Assembly: GCA_028717055.1 (NCBI GenBank) | Contig: JAQUOO010000050.1 | Span: 1 to 8,432 of the forward strand | Length of the DNA stretch: 8,432 bases | Direction: 5' to 3' | Origin: Candidatus Omnitrophota bacterium | Lineage (GTDB): Bacteria; Omnitrophota; Gorgyraeia; Gygaellales; Profunditerraquicolaceae | Shown here: positions 6,478 to 8,432 of the stretch, one piece after another | How positions within the stretch are numbered: position 1 is the stretch's first letter | Layout of the letters: every line of letters starts with the position of its first letter | The notes under the pieces: generated by a model | What the model was told of the DNA's origin: nothing | Databases searched by the model: none | Seen by the model: only the letters and a program-made list of their open reading frames with translations | Translations under genes and position numbers: made by a program

Positions 6478-7133
6478 TGCATGCTCCGGGACCTTTCCAA
6501 ACTTGCCTGATCAGGATAGTATTTTCCGCCTTCGCCCAGATATTGCTCAAACTGCTGATAAGTAGTCTGCTTATTTGCGCTGTCAAATCCCAGAGCGAGA
6601 TTGGCATTTAAAACATCTGTGGCGCTAAGCGTTCTCTTTGTGGCAATGCTTCCGGAGCCCTCTGTTTTGACAAAAGCCCTGTTCGAACTTATGGTATTCT
6701 GAAAACTACTGTTATTTGTTTCCACGTCGCCTTCGGCGGGCTGGTCTTCATCTTCGCGTTGAGTTACGTCTATCGCGCCGGCCTCGTTAAGCTGGTATTT
6801 GTTTACGCTCTTTTTCTCCTCATAATAACCGTATTCATCCGGCTCTTCGCCCTTTGACCATAGAATATTCGAGCTGCTGCTAAAAGACTGCAGCTGGCCC
6901 AATTCCATAGGATTGGTAACATTGGGCATTCTCCGGAAGGCTACCCGGGTATAAGTAGCTGCGTTATTTTCGGACCTGGCTGTTTTTAACGCCGCCCTAA
7001 AGGTCTGCATCAGGTAAGATTGCTGGCGGTTGATTTTTTCGCTATAATTTATAAGGAAGGAAAATGCCACGATAATCAACGTCCCCAGGATAGCGAATTC
7101 CGTAGCTGTTTGCGCCTTCCTCCCTCTGAACAT
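6474..7133 (-). CDS. TadE/TadF-like pseudopilin with hydrophilic C-terminal domain
   Basis: The 219-residue product has a short basic leader (MFRGRK), then A-QTATEF with Glu at +5, and a membrane helix at about 12-29. Then follow YSEKINRQQSYLMQTFRAALKTA (30-52) and a long polar domain rich in Glu, Asn, Ser and Gln. This is the arrangement of minor pilins that display a domain outside the membrane. The helix-proximal RQQSYLMQTFR segment looks like the conserved part; the rest is not recognised. A strong ribosome site, AAGGAGA (7141-7147), overlaps the stop codon of the preceding pilin gene and lies 7 bases before the ATG. It overlaps the next, smaller TadE-like gene by four bases, suggesting the pair is made in fixed ratio, perhaps as a TadE/TadF-type pair. 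Confidence 0.75.
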   Translation of the reverse strand: MFRGRKAQTATEFAILGTLIIVAFSFLINYSEKINRQQSYLMQTFRAALKTARSENNAATYTRVAFRRMPNVTNPMELGQLQSFSSSSNILWSKGEEPDEYGYYEEKKSVNKYQLNEAGAIDVTQREDEDQPAEGDVETNNSSFQNTISSNRAFVKTEGSGSIATKRTLSATDVLNANLALGFDSANKQTTYQQFEQYLGEGGKYYPDQASLERSRSMQ

Positions 7134-7145
7134 AGCGTCATCTCC

Positions 7146-7481
7146 TTAATCAGCAGAACTAGAATCCTCAACCTTGGAACTGTAAGTAATCACCGCGCTT
7201 TCGTTAGTTTGTGATGTCTTTTGGCCGCCGCTTCCTTCGGTTAAGGTCGCCGTCGAGCTCGAAGCATAGTTCGATTCGGATTCATTTATTTCCAGCCCCG
7301 AAGTATCTTGCTGGTAGGCTTTATGCTCCTTGCCTATCCAGTTATCAGTCATATCTTTTATTTTGCCGCTTACCCCGCGTTTGAAATAAATCTCCATTCC
7401 AATCAACACCAAGGTCACTATGCCGATAACCAATACGACCTCGGTTACACTCTGCCCTCTTTTGTAGATCATCTGTTTCAT
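7146..7481 (-). CDS. Diverged Flp-like pilin with Ser/Thr/Glu-rich tail
   Basis: The product (111 residues from the chosen start) has a leader MKQMIYKR, then G-QSVTEV (Glu at +5, but Val where relatives have Tyr or Phe), a membrane helix, and YFKRGVSGKIK. The latter is the same post-helix motif seen in the pilins at 8051-8365 and 7478-8047 (YMKRGFQG). The last 60 or so residues are rich in Ser, Thr, Glu and Asn and probably extended, possibly glycosylated (inference). ATG at 7481 overlaps the upstream TGA as ATGA, the same coupling used at 6474-6477. An ATG at 7490, adding three residues, and one at 7472, giving the shorter leader MIYKR, are also possible, and none has an ideal ribosome site. 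It is likely a minor or alternative fibre subunit. Confidence 0.75.
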   Translation of the reverse strand: MKQMIYKRGQSVTEVVLVIGIVTLVLIGMEIYFKRGVSGKIKDMTDNWIGKEHKAYQQDTSGLEINESESNYASSSTATLTEGSGGQKTSQTNESAVITYSSKVEDSSSAD

Positions 7482-8047
7482 CTGCCCCATCTGTCGCTTG
7501 AGTCAACGCCTAAGCTTTCGCTTGCCTGCCGGGTAGTTTTTTCAGTGCCGGTTTCGGTATTGGCGCTGCTTGAAACTGTTTTATCCGCGGTTTTTTCTTC
7601 CAACTGCCATTTTCTCATCGCAATATTCAGCTCTTTTTGTTTAGCGCTTAATGTTTCCTGCTTGCTGCTCAACTGTTCCATCAGGCTTTCCCAAACCGCG
7701 CTGTATTTGGCAACACTGTGCAGCTGGGTTGCCAAAGCGTTAACCTCCTCCTGCAAAACCTTTGTTTCCGCCTTCAGCGTCAATATCTCGTCGGTATAAC
7801 GATGGCTGCTGCCGTAAGTTATTGTGTTCGTAGAAGCCGAGGTTATCTCGGACTCCAGGCCCTTATTCTCCGCGCTGGATGCGGTAGTATTCCCTGGAGA
7901 ATAGCTTCCCGCGCCGAGCTGTTCGGATTGGCTACGCACATTCCCCTGAAACCCGCGCTTCATATAAACCAACATGGCAATAATGGCGGCTGCCACTATT
8001 GCCAGTAGGTAAATATACTCCAGCGTGCTTTGGCCTTTACGCAACAC
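7478..8047 (-). CDS. Flp-like pilin paralogue with central coiled coil
   Basis: The 189-residue product begins MLRKG-QSTLEY, a textbook Flp/class III prepilin signal (cleavage after Gly5, Glu at +5), with a membrane helix to about 28 and YMKRGFQG (28-35), then YSPG.TT. Its end, TGTEKTTRQASES...W, matches the end of the 104-residue neighbour (TGTETLAGQSSENW). Between these conserved ends lies an extra Leu/Glu/Lys-rich stretch at about 86-156 (ILTLKAETKVLQEEVNALAT, then SLMEQLSSKQETLSAKQKEL) that looks like a coiled coil. The start is GTG, directly after tandem TAATAA stops of the upstream pilin gene and in the same frame. GGGG (8058-8061) 10 bases upstream is a weak ribosome site. This suggests lower expression than the neighbour and a role as a minor, tip or linking subunit (inference). 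Confidence 0.8.
   Translation of the reverse strand: MLRKGQSTLEYIYLLAIVAAAIIAMLVYMKRGFQGNVRSQSEQLGAGSYSPGNTTASSAENKGLESEITSASTNTITYGSSHRYTDEILTLKAETKVLQEEVNALATQLHSVAKYSAVWESLMEQLSSKQETLSAKQKELNIAMRKWQLEEKTADKTVSSSANTETGTEKTTRQASESLGVDSSDRWGR
7942..7966. repeat. Exact 25-base direct repeat, copy 1, inside the coiled-coil pilin gene
   Basis: These 25 bases are identical to 8251-8275, 309 bases away. On the minus strand both encode YMKRGFQG just after the membrane helix. Identity at the DNA level in two paralogous pilin genes points to a recent duplication or gene conversion, or to strong constraint on this segment. Confidence 0.85.
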
Positions 8048-8050
8048 TTA

Positions 8051-8365
8051 TTAATTACCCCAATTTTCGCTGCTTTGCCCGGCTAAAGTTTCCGTGCCGG
8101 TCTTTTCCTGTTGGTTTTGGGTGATTTCGGTCGTCGTAACCCCGGCCGCGACATTTTCCACCTTCGCTACATTGGTTTTAGTGGTATAGGTCGAAGTAGT
8201 ATACCCCGGAGAATACTGCTGGCCAACCTGATCCGTAGATTCTTTCAATCTCCCCTGAAACCCGCGCTTCATATACACGCCCATAGCAATGAGCGCCGCC
8301 ACTACGAACCCGGCTAAAATAACATATTCCAAGGTGCTTTGGCCCCGCGAATTACGTATCAGCAT
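8051..8365 (-). CDS. Flp-like pilin, candidate major subunit
   Basis: The 104-residue product has the leader MLIRNSR, then G-QSTLEY (cleavage expected after Gly8, Glu at +5), a membrane helix of about 15-31, YMKRGFQGRLK (31-41), YSPG (51-54) and a Thr/Gln-rich tail ending GQSSENWGN. Flp-type pilins polymerise through the N-terminal helix after the leader is removed by a prepilin peptidase (TadV/PilD family), which is not encoded in this window. It has by far the best ribosome site here, AAGGAGGT at 8373-8380 with 7-base spacing, consistent with an abundant subunit. Two adjacent in-frame stop codons (TAATAA) end the gene. It is about 40 residues longer than a typical Flp. Which pilin is major is inferred from the ribosome site only. 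Confidence 0.8.
   Translation of the reverse strand: MLIRNSRGQSTLEYVILAGFVVAALIAMGVYMKRGFQGRLKESTDQVGQQYSPGYTTSTYTTKTNVAKVENVAAGVTTTEITQNQQEKTGTETLAGQSSENWGN
8251..8275. repeat. Exact 25-base direct repeat, copy 2, inside the first pilin gene
   Basis: Identical to 7942-7966 and in the same position relative to the encoded membrane helix. The surrounding codons are similar but already differ, so the identity is local. Confidence 0.85.
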
Positions 8366-8372
8366 ATCTTTT

Positions 8373-8380
8373 ACCTCCTT
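8373..8380 (-). promoter_or_regulatory. Near-perfect Shine-Dalgarno sequence of the first pilin gene
   Basis: AAGGAGGT on the minus strand, 7 bases before the ATG at 8365, is almost the full anti-16S complement. Other genes of this operon have shorter sites or none, so this gene is probably translated most strongly. I see no convincing promoter between 8381 and the window end. Confidence 0.75.
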
Positions 8381-8402
8381 ACAAAAATTTTATTTCAATA
8401 CC

Positions 8403-8432
8403 TTATTGATTTACCGCGCTGGTAATTTTCTG
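8403..8432 (-). CDS. Possible C-terminal end of an upstream gene, cut by the window edge
   Basis: On the minus strand an open frame enters from the edge and reads QKITSAVNQ, then TAA at 8405-8403, 37 bases before the first complete pilin gene. The sequence would suit the end of another Flp-like pilin, but nine residues cannot prove coding. The frame also contains an inverted repeat, TTACC-GCGCT-GGTAA (8411-8425), which might instead be a regulatory hairpin. Confidence 0.3.
   Translation of the reverse strand, partial: QKITSAVNQ

Noticed and set aside
6070..6510. Plus-strand open frame of 146 codons antisense to the pseudopilin and TadG-like genes
   Set aside because: It spans the ends of three minus-strand genes supported by motifs and ribosome sites; its own translation has no recognisable features.
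7308..7799. Plus-strand open frame of 163 codons antisense to two pilin genes
   Set aside because: It opposes two genes with clear prepilin signals and shared motifs, shows no family resemblance, and spans their boundary.
8381..8432. Promoter for the pilin operon in the right-edge gap
   Set aside because: A TAAAAT-like -10 exists on the minus strand but has no acceptable -35 at 16-18 bases, and the gap appears to follow another gene of the same operon.

Overview
This window reads as a bacterial chromosomal segment. It is dominated by one long leftward (minus-strand) operon for a tight-adherence (Tad/Flp-type IVb) pilus or a related secretion machine. The combination of many small proteins with Q-x-x-x-E-[YF] prepilin signals (GQSTLEY, AQVTLEF, AQTATEF and similar), a stand-alone S23/four-helix-bundle gene and an OprB-like porin with a Gram-negative signal peptide fits a diderm of the Candidatus Omnitrophota (OP3) type. 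That assignment is inference from recalled family resemblance; no rRNA or other marker gene is present.

Layout, left to right. Positions 1-253 hold no convincing gene. They contain helically phased TGGACA repeats (37-120), possibly the end of an IS21-like element, and an AT-rich stretch. A four-helix-bundle (23S rRNA IVS/S23 family) gene lies at 254-604 on the plus strand and is bracketed by an imperfect inverted repeat (190-217 and 643-663), so it may be a small mobile cassette. Positions 605-756 are non-coding and carry a short direct repeat. An OprB-family porin gene (757-1968, minus) follows, with a candidate promoter of its own that would give an almost leaderless mRNA.

From 2010 to 8365 everything is on the minus strand and tightly packed, with gaps of 0-15 bases or overlaps. 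In transcription order (right to left) the genes are: Flp-like pilin (8365-8051), coiled-coil pilin paralogue (8047-7478), diverged pilin (7481-7146), TadE/F-like pseudopilin (7133-6474), small TadE-like pseudopilin (6477-6244), TadG-like membrane protein with cysteine clusters (6233-4725), secreted protein with a duplicated module (4711-3893), mini-pilin (3918-3736), TadB (3720-2875) and TadC (2873-2010). The last codons of another minus-strand gene may lie at 8432-8403.

How the genes fit together: TadB and TadC are the inner-membrane platform that assembles Flp-type subunits. The four GQS/AQS-type proteins would be fibre subunits, the TadE/F-like and TadG-like proteins minor or anchoring pseudopilins, and the two-module exported protein an operon-specific periplasmic or surface partner. 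The ATPase (TadA), TadZ, secretin (RcpA/CpaC), RcpC/CpaB and prepilin peptidase are not in the window and must be supplied from beyond the right edge or elsewhere. The most unusual part is the expanded pilin set: four paralogues share a post-membrane Y-x-K-R signature, and one has gained a long coiled coil between conserved ends.
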